The position numbers and the translations under genes are program-made. Below, in pieces: positions 63,627-64,000 of a DNA stretch of 64,000 bases. Below the pieces are notes generated by a model, which saw only the letters and a list, made by a program, of their open reading frames with translations, was not told the DNA's origin and did no database searches. Numbering within the stretch: the stretch's first letter is position 1; each line of letters begins with the position of its first letter. The stretch is from Asanoa ferruginea (GTDB lineage: Bacteria; Actinomycetota; Actinomycetes; Mycobacteriales; Micromonosporaceae), in NCBI RefSeq assembly GCF_003387075.1, contig NZ_QUMQ01000001.1, positions 6,696,001 to 6,760,000 of the forward strand, read 5' to 3'.

Positions 63627-64000
63627 ATGTCGTTCACGTTGGTGCCGTTCACCGTCGACCGGGCCGCCCTGGTCGCCGGGTGGGTGCTGTCGGCCGACGA
63701 GGCCGACCGGTGGTGCTCGCGCGCCGAGCATCCGTTCCCGCCCGACGTGGTCGCCGGCTGGTCCACGCAGGACGATGTCGCCGCCTACCTGCTGCTCGAC
63801 GGAGGCCGGCCGGTCGGCTACGGCGAGGTCTGGGCCGACGACGAGGAAGACGAGGCCGAGCTGGCCAGGCTGCTCGTCGCGCCGGGGGAGCGGGGGCGCG
63901 GCGTAGGTAAGGCCCTGGCCGCGGCGCTGGCCGGGCGGGCCGGGTTCGACGACGTGTTCCTGCGCGTGCGGCCCGACAACGTCGTGGCGCTCGCGGCCTA
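63627..64000 (+). CDS. GNAT-family N-acetyltransferase, cut by window end
   Basis: The first 124 residues are visible: MSFTLVPFTVDRAALVAGWV, a middle GYGEVWADDEEDEAELARLLV and the acetyl-CoA loop PGERGRGVGKALAAAL, then VFLRVRPDNVVALAA. The C-terminal strand lies past base 64000. No clear promoter or ribosome site. Acceptor unknown. Confidence 0.88.
   Translation, partial: MSFTLVPFTVDRAALVAGWVLSADEADRWCSRAEHPFPPDVVAGWSTQDDVAAYLLLDGGRPVGYGEVWADDEEDEAELARLLVAPGERGRGVGKALAAALAGRAGFDDVFLRVRPDNVVALAA

Overview
The window is very GC-rich DNA that is almost entirely coding. Several features point to a filamentous actinomycete, most likely of the family Micromonosporaceae: frequent GTG starts, many TANNNT boxes placed 6-8 bases before a start codon (leaderless transcripts), DUF3040, LCP, septum-formation and LigD-type genes, and secreted carbohydrate-binding hydrolases. 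The taxonomic call is inference from gene content and style; no rRNA or tRNA gene was seen.

Layout. 1-8480: small-molecule metabolism and transport (SMP-30 protein, O-methyltransferase, TDT exporter, an OFA-type MFS carrier with a 32-residue partner, a PLP aminotransferase, a second MFS carrier, arylamine N-acetyltransferase, DUF899). 8481-10857: a divergent MarR/NmrA pair with palindromic operators, bracketed by repeat DNA. 10858-18891: secreted M15 peptidase, LigD-type nuclease-polymerase with DUF3040, a twin palindromic element, GNAT, and a coupled operon of hydrolase, histidine kinase, response regulator and PEP-mutase-like protein. 19035-26812: MMPL exporter, then the most striking locus, an EACC1-like gene followed by two tandem caspase-like genes that end in receiver-like domains, with the vestige of a second EACC1-like gene between them; then a DHA2 exporter.

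26955-41901: an envelope/exopolysaccharide region. A secreted expansin-like protein, an LCP ligase and an initiating sugar transferase lie on the plus strand. Facing them is a long, mostly overlapping minus-strand operon: pseudokinase-like membrane protein, O-antigen-ligase-like polymerase, flippase, pyruvyl transferase, three glycosyltransferases, then DUF1800 and a Tat-exported DUF1501 protein. A plausible reading is synthesis, pyruvylation, export and wall attachment of one polysaccharide. 42309-47390: a divergent GH3/GH64 pair with matching discoidin domains and shared GAGAGCGCTCTC operators, probably for beta-1,3-glucan breakdown.

47398-64000: an orphan FtsX-like permease, SDR and FAH-family enzymes, a second MarR/epimerase divergent pair, a stretch with two single-base frameshifts and a gene read-through, a MarR/MFS pair, a large low-complexity zone with 29 exact copies of GAACCGC, an endonuclease/phosphatase-family protein, an ABC ATPase/permease pair, DinB-like protein, phosphoglucomutase, DUF1810, an unknown protein and a GNAT gene cut by the window end. 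Short tandem repeats recur just after gene 3' ends (near 5085, 8766, 10437, 57064, 60343).
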